From Phoronis australis (taxonomy: Eukaryota > Phoronida > Phoronidae), in NCBI GenBank assembly GCA_002633005.1, contig NMRA01000645.1, positions 62,001-126,000 of the forward strand: a stretch of 64,000 nucleotides of DNA. The letters are read 5' to 3'. The notes under the pieces were generated by a model that was given only the letters and a program-made list of their open reading frames with translations, was not told the origin of the DNA and ran no database searches. Positions 22,008 to 32,384 of this stretch are shown one piece after another (within the stretch, counting starts at the first letter, position 1; the number at the start of each line of letters is the position of its first letter). The translations under genes and the position numbers were made by a program.

Positions 22008-22319
22008 CTGTAAAGAACAATAATAGTCAAACTTCAGTACATTTCGGCAGAACTGAAATCCAGTCTCTGGAGTGGACTCCTCCAACTATTATTACTACAA
22101 TCAGTTTATTTGATAATATACATAATTACAATAACAAAATACAAGGTACAAGATAAGAAAATAAATATTATGAAAAACTAATTTGTGAATAATTGTACAG
22201 GAGGAATGGGAGACATGAAAGAAACTAGCTATATACAGGTGAAAAAGAGCTGGAAAAGATTGTAGGATGAAGTGAGATGATAGATTACAAATAAACTATG
22301 GGAATCAACCTACACTCAC
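22008..22319 (-). other. probable 5'-UTR intron of TIMM8
   Basis: Read on the minus strand it would run from the donor GTGAGTG (22319 downward) to the acceptor TTCTTTACAG ending at 22008. The open codons directly before the TIMM8 ATG (to 22085) would then be intronic. Inferred from splice-site quality only. Another donor-like site, AAATG|GTGAGTG, lies farther upstream at about 22447-22454. Confidence 0.4.
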
Positions 22320-22391
22320 CTTGCCCGTTACAGCCGTTTAAGTAAAAAACAATGCAATAAACATCATTTTCTTGCGTAACTCTCCGCCTTT
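22313..22391 (-). promoter_or_regulatory. candidate TIMM8 leader exon with 5' splice site, similar to 1812-1891
   Basis: On the minus strand: AAAGGCGGAGAGTTACGCAA, then an ATG opening a nine-codon frame (MMFIALFFT, stop), then ACGGCTGTAACGGGCAAG before GTGAGTG. The copy at 1812-1891 keeps the same order, the short upstream frame and the donor despite many substitutions. Its position 0.3 kb upstream of the TIMM8 acceptor makes a 5'-UTR exon plausible. Confidence 0.4.
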
Positions 22392-22538
22392 ACTAACAAT
22401 GAAAAGTATGTCATTATTTTGAAAACAATGCGTTCGTGTCACGCGCACTCACCATTTCCTAAATTTTTGCGACATCTCTCGGGAGATGACAATAGCTTGG
22501 CAGCAGCAAAATTTCTTCTGAAATTTGTTTTTTCGGTA

Positions 22539-22781
22539 TCAAAATTCCAAAAACTTATAATGAAGTGAAACCAGTTCCGATAATTTGTTGTGACGTGTAA
22601 GCAACCTTGTGAAAGAAGAACAGTTGATTGAAGAATCGGCGAAAAAAGAAGCTGGCCAATAGGTGACGCAATATTTCATGGCACCGAAAGCCGTCATTAA
22701 AGATCGCTCCATAACTTTAGCAGCAGAATAACGGTAGAACGCCGTTTTGTCCAACACCGTTAAATAATCTATTTTACCCAT
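22539..22781 (-). CDS. unrecognised 80-codon open frame next to the inverted repeat
   Basis: The minus-strand frame MGKIDYLTVLDKTAFYRY continues to a TGA. Its ATG has a favourable context (CTTCCATGG) and starts about 10 bp outside the outer end of the left inverted-repeat arm. The composition looks protein-like, but I recognise no domain and see no splice partner. It may be a small gene or a chance frame. Confidence 0.2.
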   Translation of the reverse strand: MGKIDYLTVLDKTAFYRYSAAKVMERSLMTAFGAMKYCVTYWPASFFADSSINCSSFTRLLTRHNKLSELVSLHYKFLEF

Positions 22782-22790
22782 GGAAGAATT

Positions 22791-23573
22791 GGTAATTGTT
22801 TACAATATGACGACAATGACTTAGACATATGATTTTGGTATCGTTCGATTCCTTGCGCCGTCATATTTCCAAAAATATATGAATTGATCCCCTACCGCGT
22901 TTCCTCCATATTTTATCGTCGAATTTCAGTTGGCACTATTTCCCGGTGGACACCGCCATGTTAGCTCAACACAAGATTACAGCGACACCTACTGTTAATG
23001 AATGAAACAGCATCATTGATTCTGAATGGTGTTTGCCTGCGCGAGATTCCCGCTAAAGTTTTCCTGACATAATAAATATTGATGAACAAGTAGAAGCATT
23101 TTACCTTTTCCATTTTTTTTAAATTGTGACCATTTGACCATTTTTCCACGAAATTGTCTGAAGTGATACACTTTTCACAAATTTGGACCTCAAAAACAAC
23201 CTCCGCTGTTTTGGCGGATTCTTGCTAGCAGGTGCGTATATCAGGGTCACTATAGGATCGAATTCGAATCCTTGATTCCGTAACTCGGGCAGGGAATTGA
23301 CGGGTCTCGGTCAATTTGAACTTATGAAAAGCGACGATCTGCAAGTCGGTAAATTAGTTTAGTTTTTGACCGCCAGGTGACACCTTCCATTCAACATGGC
23401 GGTATTACTACTGCGTACCAGGAAATAGTGCTAGAAGAAATTTCACGATAAAATACTACGGGAACAGGGTAGGAGAAATATCTGTGTACATTTGGAAAGA
23501 TAACATTGCAAGGAATCGAACGATACCAAAATCATATGTCTAAGTCATTGTCGTCATATTGTAAACAATTACC
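22791..23573. repeat. 0.78 kb inverted repeat with 66-bp perfect outer arms
   Basis: 22791-22856 (GGTAATTGTTTACAATATGA to ...GATTCCTTGC) is the exact reverse complement of 23508-23573. Inside, the similarity continues in diverged form: reverse-complemented 22857-22968 aligns with 23392-23507 through shared ACATGGCGGT, GGAAATAGTGC, ACGATAAAATA, GGGTAGG and TTTGGAAA. The loop is about 0.4 kb. Each arm carries an ACATGGCGGT box resembling a YY1 site pointing outwards. No target-site duplication was noticed. Confidence 0.9.
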
Positions 23574-23604
23574 CTGTAGTTTTTAACGACACTAATTTTT
23601 TGTC

Positions 23605-23709
23605 ATGTTTTATCTTGCCACTTTTTTACCCACATCGGTGCAAAGCATGGTCACTGATTTAGAGAACCATGGCATTTGTGTCGGATCATTTGATGCAAAA
23701 TTGACAACA
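23605..23709 (+). CDS. possible first coding exon of an unknown + strand gene
   Basis: ATG at 23605 opens 35 codons (MFYLATFLPTSVQSM to FDAKLTT) ending exactly at a consensus donor, ACA|GTAAGT (23710), in phase 0. It lies 32 bp outside the right arm of the inverted repeat. No downstream exon in phase was identified and the peptide is not recognised, so this stays tentative. Confidence 0.2.
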
Positions 23710-26022
23710 GTAAGTTTCCAAAACTATTGTAACAGTTAAAACTGGGTATGATTTTAGTATTGAGTCGCATTGCTAAAATAGCAAATAAAGAAATTGACAG
23801 GTTACTTACGTATTACTTCCAAGTTCCAATTAAAATTCCCTTCTGGTTTCACGTTTAGCGGAAGAAAAGTTCGTTTATTACCTTTAACGTTAAAAAGCGG
23901 CTCGCTTCCCTATGTGCCGCTAGGTGAGGCGGTAGCCGCGCCAGCATGTGATGGCTGGGCTAAGCACGCATGGAACCAGCGAGGCTTGTGAGACAGAAAG
24001 ATGGCGCTGTAGGAAAAGTTTCCGCAGTGTCCATGTGAAAAAGTAAAATAAACCGATTGCCTGTCCAGAAGTAAAAATGGATTATGAGGTCCTGTTCCAT
24101 TGAAAAGTAGTTCATTTTAACTTACGTCATAATTCAGTCAATATTTCACTGAAATGGGCGGGGCCCGGCGGAATCCAAAAAAGTTCGTTGACAAGCGACA
24201 GTTCGGTTCAGTGGCTTTTTTAGTATGATCATGATTTCTTGAGGTGTTAAAAGTCAGAAGTGCCCACCAATGAGGATGAAGTCCTAGGATCGGTGAAGTG
24301 CCTGTCGTAAATCGGCATCCCCACTCACGGGTCAACCCCGTGAACTTGCTGAACCCATTGTATTAATTTTTTGGACTGACGCCACCGTTTTTAGTTCGGC
24401 AGGTGTCGTGTCGTGGACGGACTAGTCTAGCATGGCGTGGTGCGTCATGGCAGGGTGGCCTGCCGAATTAGACGGTATATAGAAGTTGAATACGTTTCTC
24501 TTTTGCAAATTGTTTCACATTTGAGTTTTTGCAGCCGGCGTGTGATGCGAAATATAACGGATTACCTTGGCTGATTTCACTCGAGTGTTTTTGTTTTAAG
24601 AAGTCGCGATTATATTTCGAGAGTCTTCCGACTCGTTTTACATTGAAATATTTTAATTTATTAACGAGGGGTCCGTTTTGAGATCTGCTAACGGGTCGCG
24701 AGTTAAAGAGGCCTGGAACGCGATAAACAGACTAAATTGCAATACTGAAAGTGGTTCTATGGCACTGAAACAGAATTCAACCTGCTCACCAGGTATTTTC
24801 AGGGTTTGTTCGTAAATATTTTTCATTTCTGTTGATATCAAAGCATATTCTTTTAAGTTTCAAATTTCAAAAAAACGATCTGTCAACTGCTCGCCACTTC
24901 GTCGACTTTTCTTCCACATGGCAAAGCACGTCTATATACTTCAGTTATATGGTATGGCAAGACATAGACGTAACACATTTCCCTTATATGGAAAATGTGA
25001 CCCGTGTTGACAGCAAGCAACTTCAAGCAAATGGCTGTGAGCGCGTGCGCGCATTTATCATAGGTGGGAGGGAGATTAGAAACTCTGTGGTAACCACGGA
25101 GTTTTTCCTTCGCACGTAGTACAAAAATCGTGAAATTTGTGATTATTTCTAGAAATTTCCTCACAGAGGAAAGTAATTTACTCTGTACTAGACTTACCTT
25201 TGTTAGTTATTTTTGACCAGCTTTCGCGTTCTATGATGTCTCTTTAAAGTAAACCGACTGGACACAAAACAAAGTACGATGAATTGTATTCACTAGACTT
25301 ACAAACTTTTGCTTTGCAAGGCATAGAAAATATTTACATGTCTGTGTATTTTTCTTCAAAAAGTCTTATTTTTGTACTACTTTCAAATGCCCGTACAAGC
25401 AATAACGCCATGTCAATATAATGAGTACAAATATCTCTCACTCTTTATTGGAAATTAATAGAATTAAAATTCTTTCTTCGTGTCTATCGCTTGATGATCC
25501 CATCGCACGATTCTTAACACTGTTTAAAAAAAAATAATAAGTAGGCCTATGCCATTATTACCACTAACCAACTCTTCACAGATTTGACAAAACTGTCAAT
25601 TGAAATCATAAACACCAATAATGCTTCTCTCCAAAGAGTTTTTTATCTTAACTGTTAGTTTTTCTATTACAATTTGTACTAGGAAGTCACACTGATAAGT
25701 CTAACGCAAAAACTATCAAGAAGCTCAATATTACCAGCAACATGGCCGAAGGTGAAAGTTGAAAACGTAATCCCAGTCGTAGCTAAATACTTTGATTATT
25801 TCTTGGACTGTTACTGATATGTAATGAAGTTATGAACCATAGTAAAAACTGCTAAACGTTCTAACAATACAATCGAAAGATTCGTTGTTGTCTGCAACAT
25901 GAAAGGTTCGTCAATAGCCTACATCAAAAAACTTGAGTAACGCGAGGACCGACCGAACGTTATTTGATAGCCCTCATGGAGGCGTCCTTGCAAAAATCTG
26001 ACAACAAAATCTTAGTTGTCCT

Positions 26023-26100
26023 GACTTAAATAAATCCGAAATGTTAATCATTATTATCACGGACTTAAATAAATCCGAAATGATAGTCATTATTATCACG
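26023..26100. repeat. tandem duplication of a 39-bp unit
   Basis: GACTTAAATAAATCCGAAAT followed by G.TA.TCATTATTATCACG occurs twice, at 26023 and 26062, with only two or so differences. Simple local duplication. Confidence 0.85.
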
Positions 26101-26765
26101 AATGTTTATTTTTGTGATTTGAATCATTGTCCTGAGAAATATGGCATTGGGCTAGCAAAAAAGCAGTACGTTCCGATCTAGTGCTTCTAGTTCTGCATGC
26201 CCGGAAATTTATAACTTGTGTGCAAGCTAATGAAACTTAAGTAAAACATCCACGCTTCAAGTTATAGTTAGAGACAATGAATTGATGTCTTTGAAACAGA
26301 AGACAATTTCATTGTACAATATCTTAAACCGCTAACGGTAAACTTTGAAAAGGAAAACATTCCTCGTTTTTTACATAACCACTAATATACAATCGGCTCC
26401 ACTGGTTTGGAGCACTAGCTACAATGAATATGCTTCACTCTTAGAAAAACCGTGATGGTAGTAAGAAGAAACGAAAATGTAAAGTCACACAATTGTCAGG
26501 GAACAAAACTTCTTTCGTGTCTAACCAGCTTTTGTGAGCCCAACGTGTTTGCGAGCACCGCTAACTTGCATAGGTTTGGTGATGCCTGGGACGAATTTAT
26601 TTTTGGATGCCTCTTCTCTATACTAAAATGCGCCGTGAACCCCAGTACAAAGAAAAGTATAAAAGAAGAAGAAACATAAAAAAGAAACCTCATTCAATTT
26701 AACTACAAAAAATCAGTCACAATAGTGATTGGATGCTGTCCCGAAATGGATGCCCAAGGCCGTCA

Positions 26766-26785
26766 CCCCCCCCCCCCCCCCCCCN
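26766..26785. repeat. poly-C run with an unresolved base
   Basis: About 19 consecutive C residues followed by N at 26785. The true length is uncertain because such runs are often mis-read. Confidence 0.9.
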
Positions 26786-27534
26786 CCGGCACGAAAACAC
26801 TTTAATCACGGTTGTAATAAAGTGGTCACGTGAGTAATTAACAATTTGTAATAAAATCACAAAAGTACAACAGATTAGCTGTGCTACTGCTCATGACAAA
26901 GTTGATAAAATAATCCCAAAGGTGCGTTTTCGGCCCTAAACATATCATGTTCCTTTAAGGGTTCCAGTTTTAAAGCGGTAAGAAACCAACCTCTCGTAAA
27001 AAATTCTTTTGATTTAGGACACTTGTCTCTGTAAATTTGGTTTTGCTCCCTTAAAGGCGGTTTTAAGTCTTGAGAAAATCTGGCGACCATAAACCCGCTA
27101 TTGGGCGTCAAAATAATTTAATAAGATAAAACTTTGAATTCGGATTGAGTAAGGGACTGCAAGGAAATGCCGTCTCAAATTTCATGAATAATTAGTCCCC
27201 ATCTGACTTGTATTAGGCTCTCAAATTGTTGATTTACCCAAACGAAATTTCTTGACATACTGTCCGAAAGCTATGCGTTTTTTGTGTCAAGTGCAAGGGA
27301 ATTGATCCGCCTCCAGGCACCTCTTCACGTCTAAGGCAGTGTAGGCCTACTTGCGATTCACCATTTTAAACAGGAACAAGAGAAACGACGACTGGATGTT
27401 TGCGCGCTGGAGATAATGACAAACCGAGGAGAACGAACAGCGCAAATTTGGCGCCTTATTCTGAAATGCATGCGAATGCGCAACATTGGTCCTCGTTACA
27501 CAACCGAAACTGGAATATTCAATATTTAGGGTTG

Positions 27535-27625
27535 CCAAACGCGAAATTGTTCCTGAAATAGAGATGTTTTGCAATGAACGGAGGGAACTAAATCCCTCTG
27601 TTCATTGCACCAATTTCGCGTTTGG
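27535..27625. repeat. 91-bp two-stem hairpin
   Basis: The outer stem CCAAACGCGAAATTG (27535-27549) pairs perfectly with CAATTTCGCGTTTGG (27611-27625). The inner stem TGCAATGAACGGAGGGA (27570-27586) pairs with TCCCTCTGTTCATTGCA (27593-27609) with one G.T pair and a 6-nt loop. A 20-nt bulge lies on the left side only. It could be a relic MITE or a transcribed hairpin RNA; the sequence alone does not decide. Confidence 0.8.
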
Positions 27626-28327
27626 ACTCACACAAAATGAGTTTCTTTCATATGTTCCGGCGCAATATCAAGTACAAAGTGCTGTCCACACACACAGAGT
27701 TACCCAAGAACTAGTTACTCCTGGAACGAGTTGTCCCTATAGTGTTGTCTGGATGCTATTTAAACTAGCGAAATTTACCCCACTTGTGACAATTTATTCC
27801 ACATTATCGAGGTGGGGTAACTTGTTCTAGGGTAATTTACGCCACAGTGGTCGCATAAGTGGAGTAGGGTGGAAGAAATTTTCAGCTGCGTTTACATACA
27901 CTCAGACGGGTTTTCTTGTGCTGTATTGACATTAGGTGTTCATTGTCGTGCACTCAAAGAACGACAACTTACGTCTTAAACCAGTTATCGGATGTATGAG
28001 TGTGGACGCTACACTTAAAAGGGGTGTAAGTTGCGCATTTCAATTTATTCTAGGGTAGGCTATGTGTGGACGGGACTTTGGAGAGTAACATAAACGTAAT
28101 TAACTTGAAATGAGCCAAATATACAGTAGGGCATGAGCGAGACTTGCATTCCCGAAGTCATCGGTTTATTGCGTCGTTTTGACGCAGCAGATACAGCTTT
28201 TCAAAAGCAATGCAATTTTTGTTGAACATTTCGACTTTAACCATTGCAAAATCATCTGCCACAATATATCAATCCATATTTTAACTGTTAACATGATATT
28301 TATAAGTTAATTTACACTTGATGGGCA

Positions 28328-28484
28328 ATGCATGTACTGTCCAATCATCCCTTCGCGCTGTATGCGTTCACATTGTCCCTGCAACTTCTTCGCCTAGCCA
28401 CCGGTTTGATTATAAGCTGCCATGACGTTAACAAACCTGAGTGGGTGACAGTCAACGATACCATACAGTGCTCATGTCAGTCAG
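28328..28484 (+). CDS. Ig-protein exon 1: signal peptide
   Basis: ATG at 28328 gives MHVLSNHPFALYAFTLSLQL, a leader-like N-terminus, then WVTVNDTIQCSCQS before the donor GTAAAA at 28485. The exon ends with one base of a split Asp codon, the phase-1 arrangement usual after signal-peptide and Ig exons. Confidence 0.8.
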
Positions 28485-31400
28485 GTAAAATTCATTTTGC
28501 AAGGTGTGATGGGAATGGAACTTTCGCTAAAAGTTGTTGATTTGCCAGGAAAACGGTAAAATCATAAGGTCTAGTCTTCTTTTTTAAAAGTGACGTAAAT
28601 TAGTGATACTCTTTTCCACGGTAGGAGTTTTTCGGCTGATAGCGACACGACCTACGCTGCGTAGGCTACGCATCGCCCCCCGCCCCTCCACCTGTGTGGT
28701 TAAGTGTCGTAGAGTGTAAAGCCTAAAGGCATACCGTGTATGGATGTGAATTTTGGCCCAGCTATATGCTTAAATGTGAAGCCGCGCCTTTATCCGAAGT
28801 TAGATGCAAATGTATACAAATACATAAACATATTCATATATATCAGGTGTCAAAAAATAAGTCACTTTTTGACAAGTAATTTCTCAGCAACAGATGTGCT
28901 GATTTTTTTCACTTTTCTTACAGACGAACCTTAGGATATGTTCAACAGATGTACAAAATATCAAAGAGATCTGTGTCCCATTGTACGAGTACTGTCAAAC
29001 TAAAAACATCAGGTCAAAAATAAAGTATCAATGGAAAGCTCGCTTATTTCAGTCTATGCTCAGTGTGGCCTTCATCTTCCTCCACGACTAAACGGAGCCG
29101 TTTCTTCCAACCAGAAATGCTTTTCGGTATTTCTTTCATATCGAGATTTCCTCCCATGACATAATTACCCTGCCTTTTTACTCCTGCTCATTCAATTTGC
29201 CTCTCATTCCCCGGTAATCTTTCTTCTTCAGAGACGGTTCCACATGGCATAGTCCATTGGATTGCAATCAGGACTGAGCTGAGACCACTCATCCTTTTTG
29301 ATGAATTTTGTTTGGCCTGCTCCACATGAGCCTGGGTTATCTTGCTCGTGTGTGACGGAATCCCATCTAGTTATAACATGTAATTGTTTCCAGGATAAAG
29401 TCGCCTGCAATCTGGGAGAAGATTTTCATCAAATAACTGCATGTAGCGTTGACTGTTAACTTGGCTCTATTAGTGTCAATAAAATGAATATTTGTTTTTC
29501 CTTCCCAAGATAATCCAGCGGAAACCATTACTTCGGAAAATCTGGAAGTCACATGATAGAGTCGAGAAGACTGAATTTCTCGTTTTCTAGCGTAAAGTCG
29601 TTTTAATCAGTGAAAAATAATTCTTTTCACATCAGTGACCGAATAGCAGTCATGCAAGTAGCAGCATCGAGTTTTTCTTTACCATCTAACATTTTGATCT
29701 CTCTCACATTCGTTTGGAGGGCTTTAACTCCAGTTTTTTCGCCATTCTTTGCACAGAAGACTTGCTCACTTGTAAATCCTTTGCGACTTCTCTCATGGAT
29801 TTGTGATTCCTCGTCTTGTCCTCCTAGGATGGAATCAGTTCCTCAACACGATCCTCGTTTTCTTTCGAGCACGCAGTCTTGGGTCTCCCATTGTTACTTT
29901 TACGCACAACAGACCCTGTGTTGCGTATTTTAGCAATAAGTCTACAGTGGCACGACTCCGCCCTTTTCCTGGGAACTCCATTGCGATTCTTCTTCTGCTC
30001 CACCCTTTCTTCTAGAAACAATTTTCAATTGTAGATTGACCACTTTCACTCAAAGGTATCTTTACTAACGGGAATATTGGACAGAACTAATTTAGATACA
30101 GATCTAACAATAAAAAAACAGTAGATTGGAGACCCAGGCAGGCAATTTTTTTAACTGACAGATGCCAGCACAGCATGAACACGATGGAAGTCACAGTGAT
30201 ATTGCATTTTTCACCCCGCTGTTTTGAATTTCTCAGTACTTCCACTTTCTGATGACGCACTGAAGATACATTGTGAACATTTTGAAGGAATTCGGTTGGG
30301 TAATTGGTGAGAAATTATTGGCAAAAAGTGGCTCTTTTGGGACATCTAATATATGCATAATTGTTTGGAGGAAATATTTTGGAGGTAAGTGGATAAGTCT
30401 AAATATACGAAATTTAGATGCTAGTTGTTTTCATGTACTCATCTTGGACTTTGTTTATTGTCTGAAGAAAAGTGACAATTTTCTGAGCAAGAATTTTACA
30501 AAAACACGCTTTCATGCAACTAGGAGTTTCGCAACTTTTTCAGTAGGCACGTGTACATTTGCGTTTATGGTCGCTTGCACAGCCTCACTCAAATTTTCTC
30601 TCAATTCGACAACTACCAGCGATTTAGTTTGCCACCGATAAGTATGTAATAACAAAATTAAAAGACAAGTCTTCTTTATACAAGATGCGAAGGTTTCCTA
30701 AGGAAGTGTATTAGGAGCGGTACATTACATTAAAAAAATATGGAATATTCCTGAGTTTGACGTTTAGTACCACAGTAGGCATTTCTTCAAAACTGCTGCG
30801 GCCATGTGCAGACTCTGAAGCGACAAAGGGTTCTTAAACGAGTACCATTGGCACCTATTCAAGAGCGCGTGGATAATATATATGTACCCTACAGACCTTC
30901 CTGCTAGGTTGGGGCCAGCAGGTCTATTTCATTGACTTTGCCAAGACACCTACTGTAAATCGACTTCTTTGTTGAATACATAAAACGGTGATAAGAAAAA
31001 ATACCCACGACAAACATGGAATATTAGGCCTACAATTTTGCATTTAATTTCAGACAACAAAAATGATGAAGTCATACTTCATATTCCCAGTCAAGTGATA
31101 TCAACCCAGAGAGGCAATGTCAGTGGTACGATAAACAGTATACGCCCACATCATGACGGCAGCCTTATTGAGTGCGAAGTGGGTGGTGTCCGACGGACCA
31201 TGTATGAACTTAAAGTAGCTTACGGCCCGGCCAGCACTGCGGATATAAACCTCCATGTCAAGTATAATGCCGATAACTTTGTGCCCTTTAATGGGTTGTT
31301 AGATGCATCGAAGTCCTCTACACTTCTCAGGTGTGATGTGCAAAATGCTCAGCCATTGAGCATCAAATGGGAATGGCGCGATGAGGACATGAGGGCGGAG

Positions 31401-32384
31401 AAACTACCTCAGACTGGAAACAGGCGTGACCTTCGAGTAATTTCTGTCGGTGCGAATGATTTCGGAATTGCCTGCACTGTGACAAACACTAAAACGGGAA
31501 AAACGCTCAAACGAAAAATGCGTATAGAGGTTTCTAATCGTCAGCCTGTTAGTTTCATAAATTGCACCAACGAAATGAACACATGGCTCTCTGAAGGCAT
31601 CAATACAACATGTACGTGCTTTGTATCGAGCGCCGGTACGAAGGCTCATCTGTTCTCACAGCACATTCCACCAGTGGTAGGGACCGCTCCTCTTTCAACA
31701 GGCTCTTTCACGGTATCGGCTGCTTTCAATAAAGAACGGATGATCTGCAAAGACGTAGAATCTGGAAAGAAACTTGGAGAGAAAATCATTAACGTCAAAT
31801 TTGGACCAAAAGTATCTCAGCTACACTTTCATTACGGTAGTTTCCAAGGTGATACTTTGAAGACTGCCCAGTCTCTCCGGTACACGTTAGACTGTACAAG
31901 TGACAGTTGCGCGCCACAATGCAACATCTCGTGGTTAGGGATTGAACGTGTTACAAGGTACACTCTAGGCGACCACATTTTCACCCCTGATACTAACAAT
32001 GGGAGAAGAACATCACAAAATATCACGTTCTGGCCGACCGTGAGGGATAGTGGCACTATCATTACATGCATCATTAAAAATAGCGGCGGAGGACTTCAGC
32101 AGTCAATGGCGTCCTTCCGCATCATCGTAGACTACTTTGAGAATCAAAGCAGTATCGTTACTTACATACTCGTTACTGCTGGAACACTTGCGCTTTTTTG
32201 TGTGGCAATTGTTTTTTGGTCAAGACGCAAGAAAAAGGCAGATGACTACGAAGACCCCGAGCTGTATAAATCCGATGAAATTGACGTGAGACTTAGAGCA
32301 TATGTTGAAGAGGTTGTAAAACCTCTAGTGATGAGGCGTAACAAAAGTGTCTTGATAACTACGCCTTCCGAATCGTCTATCTAA
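28328..32384 (+). CDS. single-pass cell-surface protein with about four Ig-like domains
   Basis: Two exons (28328-28484 and 31054-32384) join at phase 1 (G|AC = Asp53) to encode 495 residues. Features in order: hydrophobic leader at about residues 10-29, likely a signal peptide; Ig-like domains at about 30-110 (C48 or C50 with C93), 111-213 (C146, W158, C193), 220-303 (C239 or C241 with C284) and 306-413 (C333, W346, C391 preceded by DSGTIIT); transmembrane helix about 420-441; then RRKKK and an acidic tail YEDPELYKSDE ending SESSI. N-glycosylation sequons include N43, N74, N236, N343 and N375. This is the build of a type I Ig-superfamily receptor or adhesion molecule; orthology is not recognised. 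The domains are divergent Ig folds, and nearly all are encoded in one exon. The start is the only ATG that gives a leader peptide. Confidence 0.85.
28485..31053 (+). other. intron of the Ig-protein gene with a transposon relic
   Basis: Intron of 2.6 kb holding a decayed transposase on the opposite strand (29044-30021) and a small palindrome at 28659-28671 (GCGTAGGCTACGC). The + strand open frames at 29610-30015 are the antisense of that transposase. The frame at 30273-30641 is unrecognised. Confidence 0.7.
29044..30021 (-). pseudogene. decayed mariner/Tc1-like (DDE) transposase
   Basis: Minus-strand fragments in several frames line up in the right order for an IS630/Tc1/mariner-type transposase. 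They are a helix-turn-helix linker piece (NTGSVVRKSNNGRPKTA, about 29900), a catalytic-core piece (VMVSAGLSWEGKTNIHF, about 29480-29530), the SPDCNPMDYAMWNRL motif (about 29230-29280, cf. SPDLNP in active enzymes) and a C-terminal GWKKRLRLVVEEDEGH piece ending at TAA (29044-29046). Frameshifts and stops break the frame, so it is non-functional. Terminal inverted repeats were not identified. The host gene is on the other strand, so the insertion is antisense within its intron. Confidence 0.8.
31054..32384 (+). CDS. Ig-protein exon 2: Ig domains, transmembrane helix and tail
   Basis: The acceptor TTTAATTTCAG ends at 31053. The exon is a single 1331-nt open frame encoding residues 53-495. Visible landmarks are LIECEV, LLRCDVQ..LSIKWEW, DFGIACTVTN, TCTCFV, YTLDCTS, ISWLG and IITCIIKN, then TYILVTAGTLALFCVAIVFW and the stop TAA at 32382-32384. 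Having three full Ig domains plus membrane and cytoplasmic parts in one exon is unusual, since Ig genes usually carry phase-1 introns between domains. Confidence 0.88.

Larger units (their letters stand above)
22392..28327. other. TIMM8 upstream region and intergenic DNA before the Ig gene
   Basis: About 5.9 kb. It includes the large inverted repeat 22791-23573, GC-richer stretches with ATGGCG and GGGCGGGGCC motifs at about 23890-24170 (promoter-like composition), a 39-bp tandem duplication (26023-26100), a poly-C run with an N (26766-26785), and stem-loops at 27535-27625 and 27776-27819. Open frames at 22539-22781 (-), 24832-25164 (both strands) and 27486-27830 (+) match no family I recognise. 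Confidence 0.5.

Noticed and set aside
22005-22085. 27-residue N-terminal extension of TIMM8 (MEESTPETG start)
   Set aside because: It does not resemble the family, makes the protein too long, and lies behind a good 3' splice site directly before the conserved-length start.
22840-22862. tRNA B-box-like GTTCGATTCC in the left arm of the inverted repeat (and its mirror in the right arm)
   Set aside because: No A-box, acceptor stem or cloverleaf could be built around it on either strand.
26785-26795. CCGGCACGA after the poly-C run considered as a second adapter trace
   Set aside because: Only about eight bases match the adapter, which is well within chance.
29610-30015. Plus-strand open frames of 107 and 70 codons
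   Set aside because: They are the antisense of a decayed transposase on the minus strand.
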